The notes: generated by a model from the letters alone, not told the origin. Numbered from the stretch's first letter, positions 1-9,391 are shown. The stretch: DNA of 64,000 bases from Ensifer adhaerens (GCA_900215285.1 OCMG01000004.1:248001-312000), one strand, 5' to 3'. Made by a program: numbers and translations.

Positions 1-113
1 GCCACCATTGCGGCCAGAAGCATGGCATCCACGCCCGAGCGGTGGCCGCCGGACGCCGGCTGAACGACATAGAACCTGCCGAAATGGAAGGCATCGACCG
101 TTTCGGAGGTCAC
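1..113 (-). CDS. Methyltransferase N-terminus (TrmN6/YfiC-like), partial
   Basis: Only the first 37 codons or so are in the window; the gene runs off the left edge. The reading begins with GTG and gives VTSETVDAFHFGRF followed by a QPASGGHRSGVDAMLLA stretch. That matches the start of the TrmN6/YfiC-like SAM-dependent methyltransferases, where a G-x-HR-x-G-x-DA-x-LLAA motif opens the domain. The GTG overlaps the TGA of the upstream DUF2007 gene (GTGA), so the two are translationally coupled. Substrate (tRNA or another molecule) cannot be judged from this fragment. Confidence 0.65.
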   Translation of the reverse strand, partial: MTSETVDAFHFGRFYVVQPASGGHRSGVDAMLLAAMV

Positions 114-343
114 GTCGGCTTCCTGTCCCTCAGCTCCGCACCGAGGCCCGCGTCCTTGACGATGGCGCGTGCCTCATCCAGCCGCTCGCCATCGACCAGG
201 ACGCGGCGCGGGATGGCGCCGATCGAGCCGTCGAGAATGCTCATCGTCTGGTCCGCAACCATGCAGACAATTCCCGCGTCTCGCATCAGACTTTCCAGGA
301 ATGAGATCAGCACCGGATCATTCGTCCGCACAAGCTCTTCCAA
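110..343 (-). CDS. DUF2007 family small protein
   Basis: A 77-residue protein matching the DUF2007 family (putative signal-transducing proteins of unknown function): it opens LEELVRTNDPVLISFLESL and continues with an MSILDGSIGAIPRRVLVD core. An upstream ATG would give 95 residues, but the TTG at 341-343 is preferred. It sits 9 nt after a good AAGGAGA ribosome site, and the extra N-terminus does not resemble the family. It is divergent from the polyprenyl synthase gene and overlaps the downstream methyltransferase gene. Molecular role unknown. Confidence 0.8.
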   Translation of the reverse strand: MEELVRTNDPVLISFLESLMRDAGIVCMVADQTMSILDGSIGAIPRRVLVDGERLDEARAIVKDAGLGAELRDRKPT

Positions 344-447
344 GGTCCCTAATCTCCTTAAAAACTGGGCAGCGAGGCAATTCGCCTCTTGCCGCACCTT
401 TGGCCCCTTCGCTATTGTCGGCCAACATAATAGCAGGAGTGCTTTCG

Positions 448-1464
448 TTGGGCGTCGTCATACCGCTTGAAGAAAACAAAAACAAACAGGCATCGGTCAA
501 GCCACTCGTGGACCTGACCCAGAGCGGCATGAACAGAGTCAACCAGCTGATCCTGTCGAAGGCCGGGTCGGACGTCGAGATGATCCCAGAAGTGGCCAAT
601 CACCTCATTTCGTCCGGCGGCAAGCGGCTGCGTCCGATGCTGACGCTGGCCGCGGCGGAACTGTGCGGCTATGTCGGCGAAAACCACATCCGCCTTGCCG
701 CATCCGTCGAGTTCATGCACACCGCCACGCTGCTGCACGACGATGTCGTTGACGAAAGCGCGCTACGGCGCGGCAAATCCACCGCTCGGATGATCTGGGG
801 CAACCAGGCAAGCGTGCTGGTCGGCGACTTCCTGCTCGGCCAGGCCTTCAAGATGATGGTCGATGCCGGCTCGATGGAGGCGCTTGACGTGCTGGCAACC
901 GCCGCGACCGTCATTGCCGAAGGTGAAGTCATGCAGCTTTCGGCCGCCAAGAACATGGAAACGACGGAAGACGACTATCTCGCCGTCATCCGGGCAAAGA
1001 CGGCGGCGCTCTTTGCCGCCGCTGCCGAAGTCGGCCCGATCGTGGCCGGCGAGAGCAAGGCGATGCGCAATGCGCTGAAATCCTACGGCATGAATCTCGG
1101 CCTTGCCTTCCAGCTGGTCGATGACGTGCTCGACTATGGCGGTTCGAGCGCCGAACTGGGCAAGAATACGGGCGACGATTTCCGCGAAGGCAAGATCACG
1201 CTGCCGGTCATTCTGGCCTATCGACGCGGCTCGGATGAGGAGCGCAGCTTCTGGAAGCGGGCCATCGAGCAGGGTCAGTCCAGCGACGAGAACCTGGCGA
1301 TCGCCATGGGCCTGATCAAGAAATACGGCAGCCTCGCCGATACGATCACACGCGCGCGCCACTACGGCACGATCGCACGGGATGCGCTGGCGCCGCTGCC
1401 CGATACGCCGCTCAAAGGAGCACTTCTCGAGGTGATCGATTTCTGTATCGAGCGGGTGAGCTGA
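448..1464 (+). CDS. ispB: Polyprenyl (octaprenyl/decaprenyl) diphosphate synthase
   Basis: A 338-residue trans-prenyltransferase that elongates farnesyl diphosphate with isopentenyl diphosphate to make the ubiquinone side chain. Both aspartate-rich motifs are present, LLHDDVVDES (first) and QLVDDVLDYGG (second), with the GGKRLRP substrate-binding motif before them. The length is normal. The start is taken as TTG at 448 because AGGAG lies 8 nt upstream; a GTG at 439 is the alternative, and the much longer open frame from 169 overlaps the divergent DUF2007 gene. Chain length (C40 or C50) cannot be fixed from sequence alone; rhizobia usually make Q10, so the product may be decaprenyl diphosphate. 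Confidence 0.9.
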   Translation: MGVVIPLEENKNKQASVKPLVDLTQSGMNRVNQLILSKAGSDVEMIPEVANHLISSGGKRLRPMLTLAAAELCGYVGENHIRLAASVEFMHTATLLHDDVVDESALRRGKSTARMIWGNQASVLVGDFLLGQAFKMMVDAGSMEALDVLATAATVIAEGEVMQLSAAKNMETTEDDYLAVIRAKTAALFAAAAEVGPIVAGESKAMRNALKSYGMNLGLAFQLVDDVLDYGGSSAELGKNTGDDFREGKITLPVILAYRRGSDEERSFWKRAIEQGQSSDENLAIAMGLIKKYGSLADTITRARHYGTIARDALAPLPDTPLKGALLEVIDFCIERVS

Positions 1465-1627
1465 GACGCGGCGGCCTCCGTTTCGCGCGGCAGCGATCGC
1501 GCTGCCCGACGGGGGACAGATTTTGTTGCGGCGCTGCTTCAAAAAAGCCATGCTCGGTCCGAATCATACCGACGGCGACGCGGCCGTCTGATGTCCGCGC
1601 GAGTGGACGTTGTTGAAAGGTTTCTTC

Positions 1628-3481
1628 ATGCGGAAATTGTCACTTTCGGCTCTTCTTTGCAGCGCAGCGCTTGCGGCACTTCTTGCCGGCGCGGGCGGCG
1701 CATGGGCCAAGTCGGCGGACACACCCGCCAAGCCGGAAGTCGAGGTGAAGTTCGATCCGGATTCCGTTGACAGTTTCTCGGGAGCCTATCTCGCCGGTTT
1801 CACCGCAGACAGCGACGGCGATTACAAGCACGCAATCGAACTCTATCGCGTGGCGCTCGATTTCGAGCCGAACAATCTGCAGATCCAGGAGCGGTTGATG
1901 ATCAACCTGTTCCTGAACGGCGACTTCGATGAGGGGGTGAAGCTCGCCCAGACGCTGCGAAAGGACCCGGCGGTCGAGCGCGTGACGACGCTTTCGCTCG
2001 GCATCGATGCAATCCGGCAGAAACAATATTCCAAGGCGCGCAAGCTCCTGGTCTACAAGGGTCCGAACGATCTCGACCGGATGATGAACTCGCTTCTCGT
2101 CGCATGGGCGGATTTCGGCGCCGGCAAGAAGAAGGAAGCGATCGATTCGGTCGTGAACCTCAACGGTCCCGAATGGTTCAAGATCTTCAAGAATTACCAC
2201 GCCGGCGTCATGTCGGCGCTGGCCGGTGACAAGGACGGCGCCCGCAAGTATCTCACCGACGCCATCACCGACAAGGAAGGCGGCGCTGCCGCGCAGGACG
2301 TCTTCGTGCGCGCCGTGATCGCACTGGCCGGTGTCGAGGCGCAGGCGGGCGACAAGCAGAAGGCGTTCGACGCCATCGCATCCGGCGAGCAGCTGACGGG
2401 CCGCTATGCGCCGTTCCAGACCGTGCGGTCGATGATCGAGAAGGGCGACCCGATCAAGCAGCAGGTGGCGTCTCCGGCAGATGGCGCCGGCGCCGTGCTC
2501 TTTTCGGTCGGCAGCGCGCTCAACCAGTCCGTCAGCGGCAATGTCGGCATGCGCGACAATGCGCAGGAAATCGTGGCATTCTACCTCAACGCCGCGCTGG
2601 CGCTTTCGCCCGAGAGTTCCGATGTCATGATCCTTCTGGGCAGCGTCGCCGATGGCGCCGGCAAGCCGGAGAAGGCGATCGAGTACTACAAGAAGGTCGA
2701 TCCGGCCTCGCCCATGCATCGCGTGTCCGAACTGCAGCTGGGTCTCGACCTCAGCCAGACCGGCAAGACGGAGGAGGCCGAACAGCATCTCAAGTCGCTG
2801 ATCGCCGAAGACCCGTCGGATTTCCGCTCCTATCTGGCGCTCGGGAGCGTCTATGCGGACAAGGAAAACTATGCCGCCATGGCTTCGACCTATGATGACG
2901 CGGTGAAGGCGATCGGCCCGAATCCGACGCGCGCTCAATGGGCGGTCTTCTACCAGCGCGGCATTGCTTACGAGCGGCTGAAGAAATGGGCCGATGCCGA
3001 GCCCAACTTCAAGAAGGCGCTGGAGCTCTTCCCCGACCAGCCGCAGGTGCTGAACTATCTCGGCTATTCCTGGATCGACATGAACATGAACCTCGATGAG
3101 GGCATGGCCATGATCAAGAAGGCGGTGGAACTGCGCCCCGACGACGGCTACATCGTCGATTCGCTGGGCTGGGCCTACTACCGCACCGGCAAGTATGAAG
3201 ATGCGGTGCGCGAGCTTCAGCGCGCCGTGCAATTGAAGGAAGCCGATGCCACGATCAACGATCACTATGGTGATGCGTTGTGGCGGGTTGGCCGCAAGCT
3301 GGAAGCCACCTTCCAGTGGAACCGGGCGCTGATTGCCAAGCCGGAGCCGGACCTTGAGGCCAAGATCAAGGCCAAGCTGAAGGATGGCCTGCCGGATCTG
3401 AATGGAAAGACACCGGCGGAAGCGGATGCCGAAAAGGCAATTCAGACCCCTGCGGCCGACGCTCCGGGCAAGAAATCCTGA
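1628..3481 (+). CDS. Secreted tetratricopeptide repeat protein
   Basis: A 617-residue TPR protein. The N-terminus MRKLSLSALLCSAALAALLA ending in AWA before KS is a Sec signal peptide with an AxA cleavage site. There is a Cys in the signal but no proper lipobox, so a soluble or loosely bound periplasmic protein is likely. Several TPR-like units follow; the clearest lie in the C-terminal half (AEQHLKSLIAEDPSDFRSYL, ALELFPDQPQVLNYLGYSW, GYIVDSLGWAYYRTGKYEDA). The tail is acidic/Ala-rich and low complexity. The ATG at 1628 follows GAAAGG. It lies between the polyprenyl synthase and ispE, same strand, 40 bp before ispE. A scaffold role in the envelope is an inference only. Confidence 0.85.
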   Translation: MRKLSLSALLCSAALAALLAGAGGAWAKSADTPAKPEVEVKFDPDSVDSFSGAYLAGFTADSDGDYKHAIELYRVALDFEPNNLQIQERLMINLFLNGDFDEGVKLAQTLRKDPAVERVTTLSLGIDAIRQKQYSKARKLLVYKGPNDLDRMMNSLLVAWADFGAGKKKEAIDSVVNLNGPEWFKIFKNYHAGVMSALAGDKDGARKYLTDAITDKEGGAAAQDVFVRAVIALAGVEAQAGDKQKAFDAIASGEQLTGRYAPFQTVRSMIEKGDPIKQQVASPADGAGAVLFSVGSALNQSVSGNVGMRDNAQEIVAFYLNAALALSPESSDVMILLGSVADGAGKPEKAIEYYKKVDPASPMHRVSELQLGLDLSQTGKTEEAEQHLKSLIAEDPSDFRSYLALGSVYADKENYAAMASTYDDAVKAIGPNPTRAQWAVFYQRGIAYERLKKWADAEPNFKKALELFPDQPQVLNYLGYSWIDMNMNLDEGMAMIKKAVELRPDDGYIVDSLGWAYYRTGKYEDAVRELQRAVQLKEADATINDHYGDALWRVGRKLEATFQWNRALIAKPEPDLEAKIKAKLKDGLPDLNGKTPAEADAEKAIQTPAADAPGKKS

Positions 3482-3521
3482 TCTGCCACCCTGACCTCAC
3501 CGGCCAACAGGACCTGTTGCC

Positions 3522-4427
3522 ATGGCTTTCCGTGAAATCGCGCCGGCGAAGATCAATCTTGCGCTACACGTGACAGGGCGGCGCGATGACGGCTACCACC
3601 TTCTTGAAACGGTCGTGACCTTTTCGGAAGCGGGAGATGTCGTGACCGTCGATTCCGCGAGGGAGGATTCCTTCGCGATGACCGGTCGTTTTTCGCAGGG
3701 GCTTTCCCGCGAGGCCGGCGGGTCGGACGGCAATCTCGTCCTGCGAGCGCGGGACGCGCTTCGTGCGGCTCTGGCCGAGGAGGGACTGGGCGCACCACCC
3801 GTCGCCATCCACCTGGAAAAGAACCTGCCGGTCGCTTCGGGGATCGGTGGCGGTTCGGCGGACGCGGCAGCAACGCTGCGCGCGCTGCTGCGCCATTGGC
3901 ATGCACGTCCGGCCGCGGCGACCCTCGACAGGCTCGCGCTGAAGCTCGGGGCGGATATTCCGATGTGTCTCGTCGGGAACCCGTTGATGGCAACCGGGGT
4001 CGGCGAGAATATCACGCTCTTGCCCGGCATGCCTTCCTTTCACTGCATCCTCGCCAATCCCTTGCAGCCCGTTTCCACCCCGCAGGTGTTCCAGCGCCTG
4101 ACAGAGAAGAACAATCCGGCCATCGGGCCCCTCCCCGCGCTTACCGGCCTTTCCGACTGGCTCGGATGGCTTGGCGGCCTGCGCAATGATCTCGAGCCAC
4201 CGGCAAGACAATTACAGAGCAGAATCGCCGAGCTTTCCGGACTAATGAAGGATACGGGGGCAGCTCTTGTCAGGATGTCCGGATCGGGTGCAAGCTGCTT
4301 TGCGCTCTACGAGACGGAGACGCAGGCGCGCGAGAGCCTGGAAAGACTGAGCTCGGCGCGACCGCAATGGTTCTTCATGCAAACGCGCACGGTGGGAACG
4401 GGAGAGAATAGCGATGCCAGGTCTTGA
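3522..4427 (+). CDS. ispE: 4-diphosphocytidyl-2-C-methyl-D-erythritol kinase
   Basis: A 301-residue GHMP kinase that phosphorylates the 2-hydroxyl of CDP-methylerythritol in the MEP isoprenoid pathway. The N-terminal APAKINLALHVTGRRDDGYH motif is the IspE signature. The ATP-binding loop is LPVASGIGGGSADAAATL, and the C-terminal GHMP motif is seen as VRMSGSGASCFALY. It follows the TPR gene closely and overlaps moaB by 14 bp. With the upstream polyprenyl synthase it places two isoprenoid enzymes in one neighbourhood. Confidence 0.95.
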   Translation: MAFREIAPAKINLALHVTGRRDDGYHLLETVVTFSEAGDVVTVDSAREDSFAMTGRFSQGLSREAGGSDGNLVLRARDALRAALAEEGLGAPPVAIHLEKNLPVASGIGGGSADAAATLRALLRHWHARPAAATLDRLALKLGADIPMCLVGNPLMATGVGENITLLPGMPSFHCILANPLQPVSTPQVFQRLTEKNNPAIGPLPALTGLSDWLGWLGGLRNDLEPPARQLQSRIAELSGLMKDTGAALVRMSGSGASCFALYETETQARESLERLSSARPQWFFMQTRTVGTGENSDARS

Positions 4428-4968
4428 CGAAACCCGACCCTTCATTTCCGTCGGCATTGCCATCCTGACCGTGTCCGACACGCGGACGCTGGCCGACGAC
4501 AAGTCGGGCGATACGCTGCAAGCGCGCATTCTAGACGCTGGCCACAAGCTCGTCGACCGCGCTATCGTGACGGATGACAAGGCGCTGATCCGCGCACGCG
4601 TGGAGGCCTGGACAAGGCAGGACGACATCGACGTCGTCATTACGACCGGCGGGACGGGCTTTACCGGGCGCGATGTCACGCCCGAAGCGCTGGAGCCTCT
4701 GTTTGAAAAGCGGATGGATGGGTTTTCCGAGGTCTTCCATCGCATTTCCTACGACAAGATCGGCACATCGACGATCCAGTCCCGCGCCACGGGCGGCGTT
4801 GCCAACGCAACGTTCATCTTCGTCCTGCCGGGCTCCCCGGGGGCCTGCAAGGACGCCTGGGACGGGATTTTGAAGGGCCAGCTCGACTATAGGCACATGC
4901 CCTGCAATTTCGTGGAAATCATGCCACGCCTGGACGAGCACCTGAAGCGGGGACAGTCGTCCAACTGA
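4414..4968 (+). CDS. moaB: Molybdenum cofactor biosynthesis protein B
   Basis: A 184-residue MoaB/Mog-fold protein, associated with molybdopterin adenylylation in molybdenum cofactor synthesis. The family motif TTGGTGFTGRDVTPEAL is intact, followed by the GTSTIQSRATGG segment and the PGSPGACKDAWD loop characteristic of MoaB. Its ATG is inside the end of ispE (14-bp overlap), so it is translated from the same transcript. It ends 14 bp short of a convergent glycosyltransferase gene. No other Moco genes are in the window. Confidence 0.93.
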   Translation: MPGLDETRPFISVGIAILTVSDTRTLADDKSGDTLQARILDAGHKLVDRAIVTDDKALIRARVEAWTRQDDIDVVITTGGTGFTGRDVTPEALEPLFEKRMDGFSEVFHRISYDKIGTSTIQSRATGGVANATFIFVLPGSPGACKDAWDGILKGQLDYRHMPCNFVEIMPRLDEHLKRGQSSN

Positions 4969-4981
4969 TCGCTCAGTTCGT

Positions 4982-5512
4982 TCAGTCCGCGAGCGTGGTT
5001 TCGCGCGCGGTGACCCAGGCGGGAATGATCTCGGAGCGTAACACGCGCTTCTTCAATCCCGCCGCCAGCTTCTCCAGATTGAAGCCGCGACCGACTATGG
5101 CCATGGCCTGACGCTTGGTCAGGATGACACCATTCTCCAAGGCGCGGCGCTTGCGGCCGATCCGCTTGAGCAAGGGCTTCTTGAAGGTGCGTGAATCGGC
5201 AAAGCGGGCGGGGTCGCGGGTCACCGAGGCATATTCGAAGATTTCCTCGATCCAGCCTGGCTGCGGCCGAGCACCGGGCTCGATGAGGAAAAGCCAGTCG
5301 CCACGCGCGGCTTCCAGGACATCCCTCATGTCCCAATCCTCGTAATAGCGGCAGCCAGCAGCTTCAGCGAGCTTCTGAATTCCATCGCTCGATCCCCGAT
5401 CGAGAATGAGAACATCAGACACCAGGCCTTCGACAGCACCCGACACCAGCGCATTCAGCGTATGCGCAGCCTCTGTCTCCTGATCTCTGCATTCCATGAT
5501 GATTGTCAGCAT
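4982..5512 (-). CDS. Short glycosyltransferase-like protein (GT-A/GT2 fragment-like)
   Basis: A 176-residue protein that starts MLTIIMECRDQETEAAHTLN, followed by VLILDRGSSDGIQKLAEAAG, which looks like the nucleotide-sugar binding half of a GT-A (family 2) glycosyltransferase. It is much shorter than ordinary GT2 enzymes. In place of the usual D-x-D metal site it has LIEPGARPQPGW, so catalytic activity is doubtful. The C-terminus is basic (LKRIGRKRRALENGV). It stands alone between convergent moaB and a divergent radical SAM gene. It could be a truncated transferase kept as a conserved rhizobial protein; substrate unknown. Confidence 0.7.
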   Translation of the reverse strand: MLTIIMECRDQETEAAHTLNALVSGAVEGLVSDVLILDRGSSDGIQKLAEAAGCRYYEDWDMRDVLEAARGDWLFLIEPGARPQPGWIEEIFEYASVTRDPARFADSRTFKKPLLKRIGRKRRALENGVILTKRQAMAIVGRGFNLEKLAAGLKKRVLRSEIIPAWVTARETTLAD

Positions 5513-5658
5513 GAAATCGATTTAACGCATTGCAGCATCAAATGCCACAATTCTGTCACGGCACCTGTTCGCAAGTTTGTTCTTGTCTTGTTCTCTTTTT
5601 CGCGATAGGAATATAGTCATTGAAACGGCGATTGAGTCTCTTCGCCAAGGAGCTTTCG

Positions 5659-6816
5659 ATGGCAATTCGAACGGATTTTGCCGAGGGCGCGTTTGCGCCT
5701 TCGCACAGGGCAGACGTGGCTGAAGCGCTGGCGACGGCGTCGGGAGCACGTATCGACCTCAACCGTCGGCGTGGCCGCGCGTCGGCCCTTAACATGGCCG
5801 GTCGGTTCGAGTCGCTGGAGCGGACACGGACCGACGACGGCTGGGACATTCCCGAGGAGCTGCCGCCCTTCAAGACAGAGGTTCAGGTGGAAAAGCCGCG
5901 CACGGCGCTGACGCGCAACGAGTCGCCGGACATTCCCTTTGATCGCTCGGTCAACCCGTATCGCGGGTGCGAGCATGGCTGCATCTATTGCTTCGCGCGC
6001 CCGTCGCATTCCTACATGGGTCTGTCTGCGGGGCTTGATTTCGAGGCGAAGCTCTTTGCCAAGCCGGACATCGCGAAGCTTCTGGAACGCGAACTTTCAA
6101 AGCCCGGCTACAAGCCGCGCCCGATCGCCATCGGCACCAATACCGATCCTTATCAGCCGATCGAGAAGGAATGGCGGATCATGCGCCAGGTTCTCGAAGT
6201 GCTGGAGGCCGCACATCATCCGGTGACGATCGTTACCAAATCGGCGCTGGTGACCCGCGATATCGATATTCTCGGCCGCATGGCGAAGGAAGGTCTCGCG
6301 AAAGTCGCTCTGTCCGTCACCACACTGGACCGGGCTCTGGCGCGCACCATGGAACCTCGGGCGGCCACGCCGGCCAAGAGGCTGGAGGCGATCAGGGAAC
6401 TTTCGGACGCGGGGATTCCCGTTGGCGCCATGATGGCGCCGATCATTCCCGGGCTGACCGACCATGAGATTGAGCGGGTGCTCGACAGTGTGAAGGCAGC
6501 AGGCGCGCGCGAGGCCAACTACGTTCTCCTGCGTCTGCCGTTCGAGGTCAGTCCCCTGTTTCGCGACTGGCTCCTGCGCAACTATCCGGATCGCTATCGC
6601 CATGTCATGTCGCTGATCCGCTCCATGCGCGACGGCAAGGATTATGATGCGGAATTCGGAAAGCGGATGAAGGGGGCCGGGCCCTATGCCTGGCAGATCC
6701 ATCGCCGGTTCCAGATGGCCTGCAAGCGGCTCGGTCTCGACCAGCAACGTCTTCCGCTTCGCGACGACCTTTTCGTACCGCCATCCGGCTCGGGAGTGCA
6801 GTTGTCTCTTCTCTAA
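5659..6816 (+). CDS. Radical SAM protein, PA0069 (spore photoproduct lyase-like) family
   Basis: A 385-residue radical SAM protein. The 4Fe-4S motif is [10 protein letters not shown] (C-x3-C-x2-C), in the context [19 protein letters not shown] that is typical of the PA0069/SplB-like group. Downstream are [12 protein letters not shown] and the [14 protein letters not shown] barrel strands. The first open codon is TTG at 5620, but ATG at 5659 is chosen because AAGGAG lies 6 nt upstream. Family members are annotated as Rv2578c/PA0069-type proteins of unknown reaction; a DNA repair role has only been suggested from distant similarity to spore photoproduct lyase. Confidence 0.9.
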   Translation: MAIRTDFAEGAFAPSHRADVAEALATASGARIDLNRRRGRASALNMAGRFESLERTRTDDGWDIPEELPPFKTEVQVEKPRTALTRNESPDIPFDRSVNPYRGCEHGCIYCFARPSHSYMGLSAGLDFEAKLFAKPDIAKLLERELSKPGYKPRPIAIGTNTDPYQPIEKEWRIMRQVLEVLEAAHHPVTIVTKSALVTRDIDILGRMAKEGLAKVALSVTTLDRALARTMEPRAATPAKRLEAIRELSDAGIPVGAMMAPIIPGLTDHEIERVLDSVKAAGAREANYVLLRLPFEVSPLFRDWLLRNYPDRYRHVMSLIRSMRDGKDYDAEFGKRMKGAGPYAWQIHRRFQMACKRLGLDQQRLPLRDDLFVPPSGSGVQLSLL

Positions 6817-6974
6817 CCCATACGCAATCGTCGGCGCGAGATCGGTCTCGCAGGGTGCCGGCATTGCTGCCTCTCCAGTCGTCGCGATCAGACCCCGGAT
6901 CGCGACAACCACCCGGCGGACCGCCTCTCCGCCGGGACTTGCGGGGAATCGGCGCGGCATGCCAAAATCGCCGC

Positions 6975-7637
6975 ATGATCAAACGCCTGCCCGCCGATTC
7001 CCCCACTCTTTTCGCCCTTCCTGAGGGTCCCGATTTCGCCTTCGAGGACATGGCGCGGCGGGAAGGCTTCCAGCTGATTGCCGGCGCGGACGAGGCCGGA
7101 CGTGGCCCGCTGGCCGGACCGGTGGTCGCGGCAGCCGTGCTCTTCCACGACAGGCACACGCCCAAGGGGCTCAACGATTCCAAGCAGCTGAGCATTGCTC
7201 AGCGAGAGCATCTGTATGAAGAGATCATGGCAACCGCCACGGTTGCCATTGCCTCGTCGAGCGCCCCGACGATCGACCGGATTGATATCCGCAAGGCCAG
7301 CCTGGATGCCATGCGGCGTGCACTTCTGCTTCTGACCCTGAGGCCGGATTTCGCCCTGATCGATGGGCGTGACGTCCCGCCCGACCTGCATTGCCGCGGC
7401 AAGGCAGTCGTGAAGGGCGACGCACGGTCGCTCTCCATTGCCGCCGCATCCATCGTGGCTAAGGTCACCCGTGACCGCATGATGGCGCGGGCAGGACTTG
7501 TTTTTCCCGCCTATGGCTTCGAGCGCCATGCCGGCTATGCGACGAGCGAACATCGCGATGCCATCACGAAGGTTGGCGGGTGCATGCTGCATCGCATGAG
7601 CTTTCGGCCGCTGAGGCAGGATGACGGCGGCGCCTGA
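6975..7637 (+). CDS. rnhB: Ribonuclease HII
   Basis: A 220-residue RNase HII, which cleaves 5' of ribonucleotides in DNA-RNA duplexes and starts ribonucleotide excision repair. The type 2 signature [19 protein letters not shown] carries the DEAGRG catalytic core. Further acidic residues are in the IDGRDVPP stretch and the [22 protein letters not shown] block. Start at ATG 6975; the open frame extends upstream, but the added residues are unlike the family. The ribosome site before this ATG is weak. It is followed by about 265 bp without a gene. Confidence 0.94.
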   Translation: MIKRLPADSPTLFALPEGPDFAFEDMARREGFQLIAGADEAGRGPLAGPVVAAAVLFHDRHTPKGLNDSKQLSIAQREHLYEEIMATATVAIASSSAPTIDRIDIRKASLDAMRRALLLLTLRPDFALIDGRDVPPDLHCRGKAVVKGDARSLSIAAASIVAKVTRDRMMARAGLVFPAYGFERHAGYATSEHRDAITKVGGCMLHRMSFRPLRQDDGGA

Positions 7638-7857
7638 CAAGATCCAGGTCAAGCCGAGAGTCCGGGTCAAGCGGGACGAAGCGTCTTTCCGTATCGCTCG
7701 CGGGCAGTTGCCGGCGCCGCGCTGGCGCTTGCCTCCAATGCTTGGACAAGCACACCAGCCCTCCAGTCAACGCCAGCGAGAGTGACCATCCTACCCGAAG
7801 TTACCGCCGTAAAGAGTAGCCACCGCTGCCATGGCGTCCCTAGACCCGAACGCAGAA
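7638..7857. other. Intergenic stretch between convergent rnhB and atpF
   Basis: About 220 bp with no convincing open frame on either strand and no recognisable RNA gene. It separates the convergent rnhB and the ATP synthase F0 operon. The only clear structure is the terminator hairpin at its right edge, listed separately. Confidence 0.6.
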
Positions 7858-7878
7858 AGGCCGGCGCTAGGCCGGCCT
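7851..7878 (-). terminator. Rho-independent terminator of the F0 operon
   Basis: A perfect 8-bp stem AGGCCGGC / GCCGGCCT (7858-7865 and 7871-7878) with a 5-base loop. Read on the minus strand it is followed by TTTCTG, a short T-rich tract. It lies 26 bp past the atpF stop codon. Confidence 0.7.
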
Positions 7879-7903
7879 CTCCTTATTCATTTGAACCAAA
7901 AAA

Positions 7904-8395
7904 TCAGTTCAGACGCGTGCGAACCTGCTCGATGGCGTTCTGGAAGAGCGCGTCGCCTGTGGCGCCGCTTGCCTTTTCGGCAGCGACCTTCTGAGCGGCC
8001 GCGATAGCGATGTCTACGGCGGCGGAGCGAACGGCGCTGATGGCATCAGCTTCCGCCTGCTTGATCTTTTGCTCGGACAGCTGATTGCGGCGCGCGACGT
8101 AATCTTCCGTCTTGCGCTTGGCATCTTCTGCGAGAGCAGCAGCCTCGCGCTTGGCGCTGGCAACGATGTGCTCGGCTTCAGCTTCGGCTTCCTTGCGCTT
8201 GCGCTGATACTCAGCCAGCAGCGCCTGAGCCTCATCGCGAAGACGAGCGGCTTCAGCCAGATGTGCCTTGATGTCGTCGGCCCGCTTGTCGAGTGCCTTG
8301 CCGATCGTGCCCGGAACCTTGAGATAGATCACCAGCGCGAGGAACAGAAGCAGCGAAACGAAGGCCCAGAGTGTTGCCCAATCTGTTGCGTTCAT
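7904..8395 (-). CDS. atpF: ATP synthase F0 subunit b
   Basis: A 163-residue F0 b subunit: one N-terminal membrane helix (ATLWAFVSLLLFLALVIYL) and then a long charged, Ala-rich coiled-coil stalk (about residues 30-140) that forms half of the peripheral stator linking F0 to F1. The start at 8395 (MNATDWATLW) follows GAGGAGG by 8 nt; an upstream in-frame ATG adds 19 unlikely residues. Last gene of the F0 operon, 13 bp after the b' gene. Having two different b-type genes is the rule in photosynthetic bacteria and alphaproteobacteria. Confidence 0.95.
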   Translation of the reverse strand: MNATDWATLWAFVSLLLFLALVIYLKVPGTIGKALDKRADDIKAHLAEAARLRDEAQALLAEYQRKRKEAEAEAEHIVASAKREAAALAEDAKRKTEDYVARRNQLSEQKIKQAEADAISAVRSAAVDIAIAAAQKVAAEKASGATGDALFQNAIEQVRTRLN

Positions 8396-8408
8396 CGAAG
8401 AACCCTCC

Positions 8409-8999
8409 TCAGTTGCCTGCGGCCGACTTGACGGCGGCAGCGGCTTCCGCACTCGTCAGCTCAACGCCAACGACCTGACGGACGATTTCGGTTACGGTTT
8501 CTTCGGCAATCGAACCGACCTCTGCGAGCGCCGCAGACTTGATCGATGCAATATGCTTTTCAGCAGCGGCGAGTTTCTCGGAAAGGCTTGCCTCAACAGC
8601 AGCGCGTTCCTTCTCGGCCTCGGCCTTGACGGCGGCGGCGGCTTCGGCGGCAATGCTGCCGGCCTTGGCGCGGGCGTCGGCGAGTTCCTTTTCGAAGGCA
8701 GCAACCGCTGCATCCGATTCAGCCTTCATGCGCGACGCTTCGTCGAGGTCGCGCGCAATCCGGTCCTGACGATCTTCGAGGATCGCACCGATGCGAGGCG
8801 CAACCGCGCGGGAAATGATCAGGTAGAAAATCCCGAACGTAATCGCCAGCCAGAGGATCTGGGAGCCGAAATAGTACGGGTTGAACGGCGGGAAACCGCC
8901 TTCGTGGCCGGCTGCCTCCGCGGGAACTTCCGTTCCGGCAGTGTGCGCGTCCTGCGCTGCAGCTTCCGTTGACGCGGCAAAAGCCGATGTCACGAACAT
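8409..8999 (-). CDS. atpG: ATP synthase F0 subunit b'
   Basis: A 196-residue b' subunit, partner of b in the heterodimeric stator stalk. A 45-residue Ala/Glu/His-rich N-terminus precedes a membrane helix (QILWLAITFGIFYLIISRAV), then the Ala/Glu/Lys coiled coil. The start MFVTSAF at 8999 has GGAGGT 5 nt upstream; the open frame begins 9 codons earlier without such a site. The symbol is written atpG or atpF2 in different rhizobia. It lies between atpE and atpF. Confidence 0.93.
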   Translation of the reverse strand: MFVTSAFAASTEAAAQDAHTAGTEVPAEAAGHEGGFPPFNPYYFGSQILWLAITFGIFYLIISRAVAPRIGAILEDRQDRIARDLDEASRMKAESDAAVAAFEKELADARAKAGSIAAEAAAAVKAEAEKERAAVEASLSEKLAAAEKHIASIKSAALAEVGSIAEETVTEIVRQVVGVELTSAEAAAAVKSAAGN

Positions 9000-9087
9000 T
9001 GTCACCTCCAGGTGCGGATACGTCATGAAAAAAGGGCCACGATGTTCGCCGCGCGAAGCCCGTGGCCCTCTTTGGATCGAAGAGGTA

Positions 9088-9312
9088 TCAGCCGAACAGG
9101 GCGAGCAGTGCTACGAGCAGCGAGAAGATGCCCAGAGCTTCCGTAACGGCGAAGCCGAAGATCAGGCGGCCGAACTGGCCGTCAGCAGCCGACGGGTTGC
9201 GCAGTGCGCCAGCGAGGTAGTTACCGAAGATGGTGCCGAGGCCGATGCCAGCGCCGCCCATGCCGAGGCAAGCGATACCAGCGCCGATGTACTTTGCTGC
9301 TTGAGGATCCAT
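9088..9312 (-). CDS. atpE: ATP synthase F0 subunit c
   Basis: A 74-residue c subunit, the proteolipid of the proton-driven rotor ring. Two membrane helices flank a polar loop ([14 protein letters not shown]). The essential proton-binding carboxylate is the Glu of [10 protein letters not shown] in helix 2. Helix 1 has the packed Gly pattern [10 protein letters not shown]. The ribosome site AAGGAGTAG lies just upstream of the start at 9312. In operon order atpI-atpB-atpE-b'-b. Confidence 0.97.
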   Translation of the reverse strand: MDPQAAKYIGAGIACLGMGGAGIGLGTIFGNYLAGALRNPSAADGQFGRLIFGFAVTEALGIFSLLVALLALFG

Positions 9313-9391
9313 TTTCTACTCCTTGGAAATAGTTTTGTTGCGGCTTTAGACTGACGCCGATTTGGCGTCAACGTTTTTTTCCTTGTTTTCC

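Noticed and set aside
1488..1510. Hairpin GGCAGCG-ATCG-CGCTGCC after the polyprenyl synthase gene as a terminator
   Set aside because: There is no T-tract after it, so I could not support termination here.
1640..3265. A 541-codon open frame on the minus strand opposite the TPR gene
   Set aside because: It mirrors codons of a clear signal-peptide plus TPR protein, has no ribosome site or family match, and results from GC-biased third positions.
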